A stretch of 64,000 nt of DNA from Pseudovirgaria hyperparasitica (taxonomy: Eukaryota; Ascomycota; Dothideomycetes; Acrospermales; Acrospermaceae). The translations under genes were made by a program, and so were the position numbers. This document shows positions 23,106 through 32,427 of this stretch, piece by piece. The stretch spans positions 518,191 through 582,190 of the forward strand of contig NW_022985566.1 of the NCBI RefSeq assembly GCF_010093815.1. Direction: 5' to 3'. The notes beneath the pieces are model-generated. The model was not told the origin of the DNA. It did not search any database and saw only the letters and a list, made by a program, of their open reading frames with translations. How positions within the stretch are numbered: position 1 is the first letter of the stretch; each line of letters begins with the position of its first letter.

Positions 23106-24046
23106 ACTTTAAATATAGGCATAGAATTGAACTGATTGTTTGATAGGAAGTCTGCTCACACCTCAACCTCACCCCCTGACCATGCAAACACCACAACATC
23201 ACACGCCTAAAAGCGCACTTAAAGTCAATTGTATTAATTATATCAAGTATCACCATCACTATCGCCCTCTCTGCATCACTGTCATCGATACATACCCATC
23301 GTTTCTCAATCCCAAGTTACGACCCCAGCCCCTTTCTCGTATTCAAATACGAAAAATCCACACGGCCCCTTGAACTTCCACCATCCGTGGCCCCGGCTCT
23401 TCCACTATATCCCTATCCCTATACACAATGAGAAACTCTACAATCAACCCCAAAACGGTGTATATCCATCAATCCATCTCTGTCCAGCGTCGTCGTAGTA
23501 TCACAATATTCTATAGCACATTGCCTATCTCTGCTGTATAGATATGTTACGTGTATACACTCACATACACGATCACGCCTACAAGTATACAACTGCGGAT
23601 AACGCCATACATGTACAGATAATGGAAGATATAAGCAGATCATAGATCGCAAAATAGTGCATAATGACATTGCTAGACAAGAGGTCGAGAAAGAGGTCGA
23701 GAAGGATTGTCTTCTTTAGGTTGATCTATTGATTATGAGAAGGAATGAGGAGAAAATAGAAGAATTGGTATTTTCAAGGTAGGGGCTACATACAGGAGTC
23801 CAGAGGTATACTACATCGTCGCCGCCATTGACGAGTAGCCAGGAACTAGAGATCTCAGAGGCCTCATGACGTATCGAAGAGCGCGTATGTGGGTAGCAAT
23901 ATAGACATGCGCTGACGAGCGAACGACGTACCTCACCAGGACATGAAGACGAGCGCTACTCCGAAGCATATCTCGCTCTCGGGACTCGTACTCTTACCGG
24001 AGCGTATCCACTGCCTGGCGAAAACAATACAATACGACACAATCCA
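23106..24046. other. Gene-free spacer between the repeat block and the GH81 gene
   Basis: Composition is normal from about 23,110 (CpA and TpG common). Two short open frames (77 and 83 codons) show no coding character. The 3' UTR of the GH81 gene probably extends into this interval. No RIP spill-over is visible. Confidence 0.6.
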
Positions 24047-26302
24047 TCAAACACCTCCCAGCGCTGCACACCAGCACAAGTACCAAGTTCTACTCGCACC
24101 ATCATCCAGCCACTCATCTTTAAACGCATCATCTGCAAAGAACCTGTACGCTCTCTGTGGGTCAAACAGTGCGACGTTAGCCATGATGATACCGAGCCAG
24201 CCACCGCCCACGTCCTGCAGCCTGCCCTCGAAGACGGCTTCGAATTCCTCCTTGGCAAATTCCGAGCGACGTGTGAATGCGGTTGCGGGACAAAGGGGTA
24301 ACATGTGGATGCCGTGGATGTATTCCGGTCTGAGACCGAAATATGTGGCGCAATCTGCTTTGTTCTCGAACATTATACCCACGACCTTGTTTGGGATGAA
24401 AGAGGGCGGGTGGATCGTATTGTTCGAGCGCATGAGGTAGTAGCTGTCCAGTGTGCGTGACAGGATTGAGAGCATGAGGTTGCCGCGCGATTCCATGGCC
24501 CTGTCGCCGATAACGTGACCCCACATCTTCAGGGCATATGCTGCGAACACGTCTTCGGACGACGACTCTTGGTCCTTGCCGTCGGCGCTCTCGAAGAGTC
24601 CCTTTGCCCATGAATGACCACAGAACCAGTCGAAGGAGCGGTAGAACGGTAGTACGCTGTCAGTACTGGAGTTTGCAAAGTCTTTGACGAGCATTTGCAC
24701 CCAGGCTTTGTTCGTGCCTTGATGCAGCCAGTCGGGATCAAGATAGCCAATCACTGCTGCTGCGTATACGAAGTAGCCATAGTGAAAATGATGGTCGTTA
24801 TAGTACGTATTGCCGAAGTCGAGATTCTTGTCCTCGTAACCTCCGCTGGAGACAATGCCCTTCCATGCAAGGTCGTAAACCAAAGGGAGAGGCTGCTTGT
24901 TCTGCACAAAAGTATTGAAAGCTGCCTTGAGCTTGGCCAGCCCAGCACGTGCGGCGTCTGGGTTCTGCGCTATGTCGTTTGTCACGTATGCAATAGTTGC
25001 GAACTTGGCAAGCGCTTTGCCGCTGAAATACATGGAGTTGAGGTTTGATTGCCGATCCATATCCTGCGATAGCTCAGATTGACCGTACCTACTCAATTGT
25101 GCGGTGAGATGAGGTGCGAAAGAACGAACATCTCTCTTCACGGGGCCCCACGGTCCAAAGCCCATGTCTGTGGGTAGGTTGCTTTCTACCATGGTAAATG
25201 TAAGCCTGTCCGCTTGAAATGCTGTCGCAACGCCTTTGGTGGTAGTTTGCAACTGTATGTGAGTTTTCGCTTGTAACGTCGCCACATCCATTGACTCGAC
25301 ATGGTGAGGCAGAGCATACATGAGCAACGGCTTGCCTTGAATGCCATGCTTTGTCCAAGAGAATGTATAACTCCCTACGTTCTCGCTCACAGAACCTGAG
25401 ATGTCAGCAGATTGCGGGTATGCTCCCGCAGACCTATCAAACACCGCGAGGGCCTCAGGAGATTGACTGCCTCCGGAGATCTTGGCCACTTGTATGAGGC
25501 CCGAGAAGTGCTCATTGCCAGCAACTGTACTGTTGTCCCTTAATCTCAAGCTGAACGGATCGTATGGCTGGTTCGAAGGTGTCATATACAGTGCCCACAT
25601 ATTGCCGTCTTCCAAGACAGTGATAAACCTGTAGGTCGCACCGTAATCCTTACACGAAGCAGAGTCAACAAGAGCCGGACCGGTAAAAGATCGAAAGAAG
25701 ACACCAGACTGGATCAAAGGAGTAGCATTGATGTATTTTCCAGTCACGAATCCCATACCCTGGGTCAATGGAAATTGTAGTCTCGTCCAATAGCACTCAC
25801 TGGACCCTTGGAGATTGACGTTCACAGAAAAGGCCCGGTGAGAGTCAGTTGTAAGCCTTGTTTCTGGACCCAATTCCGCCGCAGAGAGGGTAATCGACTG
25901 GATGAATGTAGGGTTGAGGAAATAGCGAGACGGAGAATTCTGCGAGGATCGATCTGATACAGGTTGTACTACGAGCTGATTGCGCTCAATATGAGAAATT
26001 GATAAGCCCCAACTCTTCGCATTGCCGTTGCCTTTGCTCCACCAAATGGAGTATGGATGTGTCCAAACAGTATGCTGTTGCTCTTCTAGGAAAAGGTTGG
26101 CGTAGAACTTGTTCGTCTGAATGGGCTCCGAGGAATCTCTAATGACCCCTTTGCGCGGAACGGGATGGTACTCCTCGCGAGGAATGTTTCTAGGAGGCGC
26201 ATTGTTGTCGATGGGCACAAAAATATTGCGCGCCCCCGCATTCTCTGCCATACTAATACTCATGTCGAGGGATGCCTGCTTCGACGGTAGGATATGGAGC
26301 AT
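24047..26302 (-). CDS. Glycoside hydrolase family 81 endo-1,3-beta-glucanase
   Basis: GH81 enzymes (yeast Eng1/Acf2 type) cleave internal beta-1,3-glucan bonds in cell-wall remodelling and cell separation. The 751-residue single-exon product starts its conserved region at about residue 45 (HPVPRKGVI, TNKFYANLFL) and continues with WTHPYSIWW and MYALPHH. The catalytic part is clear: YYNDHHFHYGYF, then RSFDWFCGHSWAKGL and DGKDQESSSED, which carry the Asp and the two Glu residues proposed as catalytic in this family. The end ASRTWYLCWCAA is complete. No signal peptide is visible from this ATG, and internal ATGs follow at residues 14 and 18. Either the enzyme is intracellular (Acf2-like) or a short upstream exon with the signal is missed. 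Confidence 0.92.
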   Translation of the reverse strand: MLHILPSKQASLDMSISMAENAGARNIFVPIDNNAPPRNIPREEYHPVPRKGVIRDSSEPIQTNKFYANLFLEEQQHTVWTHPYSIWWSKGNGNAKSWGLSISHIERNQLVVQPVSDRSSQNSPSRYFLNPTFIQSITLSAAELGPETRLTTDSHRAFSVNVNLQGSSECYWTRLQFPLTQGMGFVTGKYINATPLIQSGVFFRSFTGPALVDSASCKDYGATYRFITVLEDGNMWALYMTPSNQPYDPFSLRLRDNSTVAGNEHFSGLIQVAKISGGSQSPEALAVFDRSAGAYPQSADISGSVSENVGSYTFSWTKHGIQGKPLLMYALPHHVESMDVATLQAKTHIQLQTTTKGVATAFQADRLTFTMVESNLPTDMGFGPWGPVKRDVRSFAPHLTAQLSRYGQSELSQDMDRQSNLNSMYFSGKALAKFATIAYVTNDIAQNPDAARAGLAKLKAAFNTFVQNKQPLPLVYDLAWKGIVSSGGYEDKNLDFGNTYYNDHHFHYGYFVYAAAVIGYLDPDWLHQGTNKAWVQMLVKDFANSSTDSVLPFYRSFDWFCGHSWAKGLFESADGKDQESSSEDVFAAYALKMWGHVIGDRAMESRGNLMLSILSRTLDSYYLMRSNNTIHPPSFIPNKVVGIMFENKADCATYFGLRPEYIHGIHMLPLCPATAFTRRSEFAKEEFEAVFEGRLQDVGGGWLGIIMANVALFDPQRAYRFFADDAFKDEWLDDGASRTWYLCWCAALGGV

Positions 26303-26574
26303 ACTCGAAAGAATAGATGATCAAGGTGAGGTGATGGAGGTTGACGGACAACGTGAGAATCCACGATTCATGTGGACCTGAGAAAAAGCTTAGGTAGCTT
26401 TCGCCTGGTAAGGTAATACTGATGTGGCCGCACTTGCCCAAAGCTGGCAGATCTTGTCATACGATCGAATGAAGCGATTCGTTTGAGCAGACACAGGACA
26501 CTACCAATCAGAGAGGGCATGGGTTGACTGGGAGATGATTTTGATATACTCTATTAACTCTCCATCATGTTCAG

Positions 26575-29484
26575 CTAAACCATAGGTCGCTCTGGCGGCA
26601 AAATAATTCCCTGCTTCATGAGCAACCTAGGCTTCGTACCATCCGCGAAAGTCTGCACTGTATTCCACTCAACGCCTTTCGGCATCCTGAGCGAGCGTTC
26701 GTACTGTGCTCTATTTTCGAATTCATGCGGTAGCTGGGTCGCCAGGTATCTTGAATTCTTTCTGACACGCTTCTCGTTGATGATAACCCTTTCAAGCTTT
26801 GCGTCTTTTCGATCGCTCGGCTTAACTCCTTCTTGCTTACGCATAACCTTGCCTTTGTTTCTCGCCTGCTCACGCTTCGTAAGGCCACTGCCGACCCATG
26901 TTCCCCAACCGGGAATAGTGTCGTCCACGACCTTTTCGTCTTCCTCTTCGACGAGTGCATTTTTCTCGGCCTCGAAATCGGCTACAGCATCATCACCTGC
27001 AAACCCACGCTTCATGATGTCGCGGTGCCGTATCACCAGGGAGTCCACTGAGTCAGCATCGCTGTCATCGTCTTGCTCGTCATTACCGTATGACACCGTT
27101 TGCCAGCCATCAGCATCTGGAGCGGAAACAACCTCTACTCCAGTCGTCTTTGGCTTCTGCTTCTGCTTCGACGGCTTCTTCGGCTTGAGGATAGTAGTTG
27201 TCTGTAATTCAGGCAGTGCTTGTTGTCCGTCGGATTTCTTAGTCATCTTGGGTCCTGTAAGCCAGGGGTTCTCTACGGGCTGAGCAGTTTGATCAAGACT
27301 CGTTATTTCGTTTGTCCTTGTTCTGTTGGATTTCGATTTTACTGACTGATTTTTCGTGCTGCGCGTTTTCGGGGTTTGCTTGTTGTCCAGGATAATCTTG
27401 ACTTCTTTGTCGTCTACAGGTTCGTCGTCGGAGCTGTCGTGTTCTTCGAAAGCATTTCGAGCTTCCTTGGACGCCTTCTCCAAAGGTAGTTCTACAGGAC
27501 CGTACTTCCGACGCCCAGCATTCGCGATGCGCTCCTCGGCCTCATCACTATCCGTCTCCTCGCCGTCTAAATCCTTCCGCATCTGCTTTATATCTTCATC
27601 ATTCTGTGCTTGACGAGCCGCCTCCGCCTTCTTCATAAAAGCCATGTTGGCAAGCTTCGAACCGGGACCATCTGGAACATCTTGAGCAGATACGCGCTGC
27701 AGCTGGCGCCCAATCTTACGGGCCTGGCGCTCTTCTTCGTCTTCGACTTCGCTCTCATCATCGCCGCTACTGACATCGGAATCGGCTTCGTTTTCATTCC
27801 GTACGTCTTTGCCTGACATGCGCTTGCGCAGCTCCTCATTCCGACGGGCCATCTCAGTCACTCCATCCCTAGCATCATCGTCCCAAGCTGCTTTACCGCT
27901 CTTTTTCACACCTTTAGCCCATTTGCTCTCGCGATGCTTGGCGCCCATGCGCTCTTCTGCACGGCGGCGGTCATTTAATTCGCGCTCCTCCTCTTCCAAG
28001 TCGACTCTCTCGGCCTCAAGCATAGCACGCTCCTTCTGTTCCAGTCTCTCACGCTCTTTTCGGTGCACTCGACGATAGGACTTGCTTTTGATCTTCTTGA
28101 TACGTTTCGCACGAACTTCTTCGCGGAAGAGCAGTTCTCGAGCTTTGCGTAATTCGGCGCGTCGGGCCTCGACTTCTTCCTGTGGCAGCTTTTTCGTTTC
28201 CAGTTCTTCGAATTGGCGAATCTTGTCTTCATCCGTCTGACCATTCTGTTTCATCAGGCCGCTCTGGAGTAAGATATTTTGAATGTTACTTTCCAGATCA
28301 TTCTGTGGTTTGGTCGTGGGGAGGAATCGCCGACTACCCTCGAGCTCAGTTTCATCACCATGCTTGAGTGGAAAGGAGAGATGCTCCGCTTGACGATTTC
28401 GTTGCACTGTATCGGTCCATCGTTCAAGTGTCTCTTTGGTCTTTTTGTTGGCTGCAATGCGGTCTAATTTGTCCTGCTGTCGTTTGGGTAGTGGGACTTC
28501 GACTTTGGCGGGTATACCGTTTCGCTTCGAAGCCTTCACATCATCTCGCAAGATTTTTGCAGCTTGTCTCAACTTGGAGCCTGCCGTCGCGGGAATCAGA
28601 TCCGCCAGGTCGATCTTCCCTGAACCAATCGTTGCTGAGTCTGATGGCGCTGATGCTTCGAGGGCATCATAGCCTTTTCTTTTCCGTTCCGCTGCTTCCT
28701 CGGCTGGTGTCATCGAGGAGATGAGATCTTGAAGTCTACGGAGCTGTTGAGGATCTTCTGTTTCGCCTTCTGCGTCTGATAACGATATGTCGGAAGGCCC
28801 GTCATCCTCCTGGTCGGATTCATTCGAAAACCCATCAAAGGCCTCCTCAGTATGACGCTTCTTCCCTCTGACGGCAGGCTTCTCATCTCCGCTATCCTCG
28901 TAGTTGTCTAGCATAGTGGCAAGATCAACAGCATCCTCGCCAAGACTATCATCACTATCCTCTTCCATCTCGTCCTCTTCATCCAAAGTCAGTTCCTGGT
29001 CGTTTTTGGTTTTCCTTTGCCGCATCTTTTTAGCTTGTGTGCTACTACTACCACGAAATGCGTATCCCTCAAATCTCTCTTCGTCGCTTTCGCCAAAAGC
29101 TTCGTCACTATCAATGTCACTATCATCTTCATCATCCACGTTGCCCATCTGCCATGTGTTGCCATCGCTGTCGCTTCCCTCGTCAAGGTCAGAATCCCCG
29201 CCTTTTCTGGCCGATTTACGATGACGTGAACGATCCTCCTCATCTTCGCCGTCCTCATGTTGTTCCTCGTCCGAGTCTGGTCTTGCCCGTTTGCGATCGG
29301 GCAGCGCTTCATCTAGGTCACCTAAGCGATGCTTGCGGACCTTCGACCGTTCAGGATTCTCGGCCTCGGCGATGGAGTACGCATTGAGGCTGCGCTTCTG
29401 AGACTTTCCAGATTTTTGTCGCGGTTTCTTGGTCTTCGACGACGAGGCCGAGACAACCGAGCTGCGTGCTATACGGGGTGCCAT
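26575..29484 (-). CDS. UTP14: U3 snoRNP protein Utp14, small-subunit processome
   Basis: Utp14 is a nucleolar component of the small-subunit processome that activates the helicase Dhr1 during 18S rRNA maturation. The 969-residue single-exon frame has a basic N-terminus (about 1-70), long acidic Asp/Glu/Ser tracts (about 70-260), basic coiled helices rich in RR/KK/EE (about 400-540), and the diagnostic motif NPWLTGPK near 735. The conserved C-terminus includes PGWGTWVGSG, RVIINEKRVRKNSRYLA and GVEWNTVQTFADGTKPR. The order and length fit ascomycete Utp14. It diverges from the mL41 gene, with only 288 bp between start codons. Confidence 0.96.
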   Translation of the reverse strand: MAPRIARSSVVSASSSKTKKPRQKSGKSQKRSLNAYSIAEAENPERSKVRKHRLGDLDEALPDRKRARPDSDEEQHEDGEDEEDRSRHRKSARKGGDSDLDEGSDSDGNTWQMGNVDDEDDSDIDSDEAFGESDEERFEGYAFRGSSSTQAKKMRQRKTKNDQELTLDEEDEMEEDSDDSLGEDAVDLATMLDNYEDSGDEKPAVRGKKRHTEEAFDGFSNESDQEDDGPSDISLSDAEGETEDPQQLRRLQDLISSMTPAEEAAERKRKGYDALEASAPSDSATIGSGKIDLADLIPATAGSKLRQAAKILRDDVKASKRNGIPAKVEVPLPKRQQDKLDRIAANKKTKETLERWTDTVQRNRQAEHLSFPLKHGDETELEGSRRFLPTTKPQNDLESNIQNILLQSGLMKQNGQTDEDKIRQFEELETKKLPQEEVEARRAELRKARELLFREEVRAKRIKKIKSKSYRRVHRKERERLEQKERAMLEAERVDLEEEERELNDRRRAEERMGAKHRESKWAKGVKKSGKAAWDDDARDGVTEMARRNEELRKRMSGKDVRNENEADSDVSSGDDESEVEDEEERQARKIGRQLQRVSAQDVPDGPGSKLANMAFMKKAEAARQAQNDEDIKQMRKDLDGEETDSDEAEERIANAGRRKYGPVELPLEKASKEARNAFEEHDSSDDEPVDDKEVKIILDNKQTPKTRSTKNQSVKSKSNRTRTNEITSLDQTAQPVENPWLTGPKMTKKSDGQQALPELQTTTILKPKKPSKQKQKPKTTGVEVVSAPDADGWQTVSYGNDEQDDDSDADSVDSLVIRHRDIMKRGFAGDDAVADFEAEKNALVEEEDEKVVDDTIPGWGTWVGSGLTKREQARNKGKVMRKQEGVKPSDRKDAKLERVIINEKRVRKNSRYLATQLPHEFENRAQYERSLRMPKGVEWNTVQTFADGTKPRLLMKQGIILPPERPMV

Positions 29485-29772
29485 GTCGCAGATTTATGTG
29501 ATGGGAAGTGCTTTTGGTGACTTCAGTAGGTTTCGCACATATCCATGCTTAGAAATTTAGACTGAAATCTTGGCGTCGTCTAAAATTCCTTTGTGACGCC
29601 GAGGTTCTTCCGCGGAGGGCGCCGCAAAACGCGGAGGTCTCGTAGGAAGTTGATACAGAGCTCGAGCATCGCCGACGAGTTTACCTCACGCATCAATCAA
29701 TCACTTCTCCGATCTCCATCCTCACCCGTCCGTCGACCGCGACCGATCTCCATTTCCTCCCATACCACCACC
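29485..29772. promoter_or_regulatory. Shared 288-bp divergent promoter of UTP14 and mL41
   Basis: The two start codons face away from each other across this gap, which must hold both core promoters and both 5' UTRs. No unambiguous TATA box or PAC/RRPE element was found. The mL41 side is pyrimidine-rich just before its ATG (CCCATACCACCACC). Confidence 0.6.
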
Positions 29773-30310
29773 ATGTTCAAAGCCACGCCTACGCTGCAGA
29801 TGTTCAAGCCTACAGCCAGTCTCCTCACAGCCTTCAAATCAACGCCAACACTGCAGGCCAAAGCGTACGAAATCAACACAGGCTCCTGGCGCAAATTCAT
29901 CCCCCTGACGCCGAAAAAGGGTAACAAGTACTTCTACAAGGGCAACAAGGTCGGCTCGCATGGATCGTTTCAGAAGGGACACAATGTCCTGCAAAAGCGC
30001 AGGGTATATCGAGTTGATTATAGCAAGGTGCGCACGTATGTGGTGCCGGATCTGAACGGGTGCAGGGTGAGTCGGATACTCTTTCTTATCCACAAGAGAG
30101 AAATGCAGGAAGGGAAAAGGAAATATGGTCGGAGTTGGGTGCCGTGTGAATGAATGCTGATGTGTGATGTAGTTGACGCCGTTCACGAGCAAGTTGATCG
30201 AACATCCTAGAGACATGCCCAAGGAGCCCGGAGAAGGTAGTGACCTCGACCCAATCAAGGGCGAGGCCTTCCTGCAACTCTGGAGGGATTTGAACAGAGA
30301 TGGAACTTGA
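29773..30310 (+). CDS. MRPL27: Mitochondrial ribosomal protein mL41 (yeast MRPL27), two exons
   Basis: This is a structural protein of the mitochondrial large ribosomal subunit. Exons 29,773-30,066 and 30,173-30,310 join in frame across a 106-nt GTGAGT...GTAG intron, giving 143 residues. The core KKGNKYFYKGNKVGSHG is the family signature, followed by VLQKRRVYRVDYSKVRTYVVPDL and a C-terminal LQLWRDLNRDG. The N-terminus (MFKATPTLQMFKPTASLL) is basic/hydroxylated without acidic residues, as expected for a mitochondrial presequence. An in-frame ATG at 29,593 would add 60 residues, but it lies in the 5' leader. The ATG at 29,773 has the better context (CCACC before it). Confidence 0.93.
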
Positions 30311-30741
30311 TTACACTGGCATATTCGAGCAGACGAGATGCATTGCGTGGAGTTCAGGGCTGGTCGCCCATCTGTATATAGTTGTACAATATCGTATATC
30401 CAGCATATGCTTGGTTTAGGACGGATGCTTAGAGACGCAGTCCAAGCCCTGTAGTGAACCAATACAGTATACTCTTTATATGATTCGAAAGCAAGACACT
30501 AGGCCAGAGGTATCAAGACGGTCTATTACCGCTATCTAAGGTATCACGAATATCTAAGCTATGTTCTTTGACCCAAATAGTAGTGTCTATGAGCACATTA
30601 TCCAATTCCATCCCCTGTTCGGGCTGCTGTATTCAAACCACAAAACATAAATTGCACGTATACCAGACATTCATTAATCCAAGCAAGGATGATGAGGTCG
30701 AGTGGTTTGCCACGTCGCCTCCGAGATCTCGCGTGCCACAT
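30311..30741. other. Convergent 3' intergenic region
   Basis: This gap of about 430 bp separates the mL41 stop (+) from the aminotransferase stop (-). It probably holds both 3' UTRs and polyadenylation sites. I see no gene in it. Confidence 0.6.
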
Positions 30742-32427
30742 CTATGCGCCCGACTTGCGGGTAACTTTTGGACTGGTCGGGTAGATGGGGCTTTCGATGG
30801 CAGCATCATCACGCTTGTCGGCGAACTTGAATGCGCCATACTTCTTCAAGACGCGCTCAATGGCATCCATACCCTTGACGAGGTTGTCCATGCGCGGACC
30901 ATACGAGATACGTACGAAGTGATGACAAGGAGAGTCAAACAGATCACGACGCTTGCTGGGATTTAAGTCGAAGAAGATACCCGGAACAACAATTGTCTTC
31001 TCCGCAAGCAGAGCTTGAAAGAAGTTCAGACCATCGTTGATCTCTATGGGCAGTTCAGATAGGTCGAGCCACAAGTAAAAGGTGGAGTTCGGGCAGTAGC
31101 CAAGAGAAAAGCCCATTGCCTCAAGACGACCCACAACATAATCACGCTTTGTCTTAAAGTGGGTCTGGAGAGCGCGCATCTCGTGACGGACTTTGTGTGG
31201 CTCAAGCATAGGGATTGCGGCCTCCTGGAAAGGAACATTGCAGCCTCCATCGAGGTACGAACCACAAGAGCCAATTGCCTTGATGAATTCCTTGGGTCCA
31301 ATGACCCATGCGACTCTCCAGCCGGGCAGGCGGAAGCGCTTGGTCATACCGTCAATGATGAGGACGTCGTCTTCGTCCACATCCTCGACATTTTCGGCAG
31401 CTGAGATAACAGTGCCATCGCACTCTGTGGTGTAGTTGTAGCCGCAGTAAAATTCGTCCATAACCAACGTGGCACGGTCACGGCAGATATCCTGGATCTG
31501 GGCAAGCTCAGGGTTGGTGATCATCTGACCGGTTGGGTTACGAGGGTTGGAAGTCAGGATGACAGATGTACCACGGGCAATTTCCTCCGCAATCTTATCC
31601 GGGTGGATATGGTATCCATCGTCGCGAGATAGAGGAATAGGAATAGCGGCAATCTGGGTGTAATTGTTAGCTCGTCACTTTATGATTATACACAGGCCCC
31701 AGCGACTGGAGGAGCATACGTTACGGAAGAGCGACAACATCTCGTTATACGCCGTGTAGTCCGGAATGAAGAAACCCAGGTATGTGTTGCCCAAAACTGC
31801 AGCAATACGGATGAGACCAGCACGTCCACCGGGAACGATACAGACGTTCTCCCACGTGTACTTGCTCTCTTTTCCCTGTCTGTGATGCTCGTTGTAGAGA
31901 TTGGCGACCGCCTCTCTCAAAGGGCGAATACCAGCGGTAGGTCCATATTCTCTGCCGGTCATGGTAACGTCAATCTTGTGTGGGCGGACGAATGTGCCAT
32001 CGATCTCGTCCTCGACCTCGGGAGCACCTTGCCCCAAGTTGGACCAAGCCGCTGGGTTTTCTGCGAAGCCATGCTCGTAGGCGCGCTCTGAAGTCCAGAC
32101 GACACCTGTAGAGGCACGAGAAGCATCGAGTCCGGCGTGAGGCTTGTGGCCCTCGTGAGCGTCACGGAACTGACGGTGAATCTGCGATTGAAGCTCTGTC
32201 GGAGGGGTAGCTCGTTAGCCAAGGCTAGTGTAGCGAAATAAGTGTAACACAAGGTGCAAATCAAAATTCAGGCAGGCATGAAGCTCGTGTGAAACAACAA
32301 AGGCTTGCTTACCATTTTCGCTCTGCTGGTTGGAGGAGAATCGACGCTCCTTGGGCTTGCTGATGCCTTGAAGCGACGAAGGTCGATTTTTGGTAGAAAT
32401 GGACAGACGATGGGCGGGGAACGACAT
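30742..32427 (-). CDS. PLP-dependent class I/II aminotransferase, three exons
   Basis: This is a fold-type I PLP enzyme. Exons 32,313-32,427, 31,720-32,210 and 30,742-31,653 join in frame through introns of 102 and 66 nt and encode 505 residues. Family marks are YGPTAGIRPLREAVANLY, PGGRAGL, TSNPRNPTGQ, MDEFYCGYNY (cofactor-binding Asp and Tyr) and DGMTKRFRLPGWR, whose Lys should form the Schiff base. The C-terminal FVRISYG carries the substrate Arg. The first 40 residues are rich in Ser, Lys and Arg and may be a mitochondrial presequence. The family includes aspartate and aromatic aminotransferases and ACC-synthase-like enzymes, so the substrate cannot be assigned from sequence alone. Confidence 0.88.

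Noticed and set aside
23943-24440. 165-codon plus-strand frame at the GH81 3' end
   Set aside because: It overlaps the conserved GH81 C-terminus on the opposite strand and has no coding character of its own.
26618-27283. 221-codon plus-strand frame opposite UTP14
   Set aside because: It is antisense to the conserved Utp14 C-terminus. Its Ser/Phe-rich composition is what reverse-read Lys/Glu codons produce.
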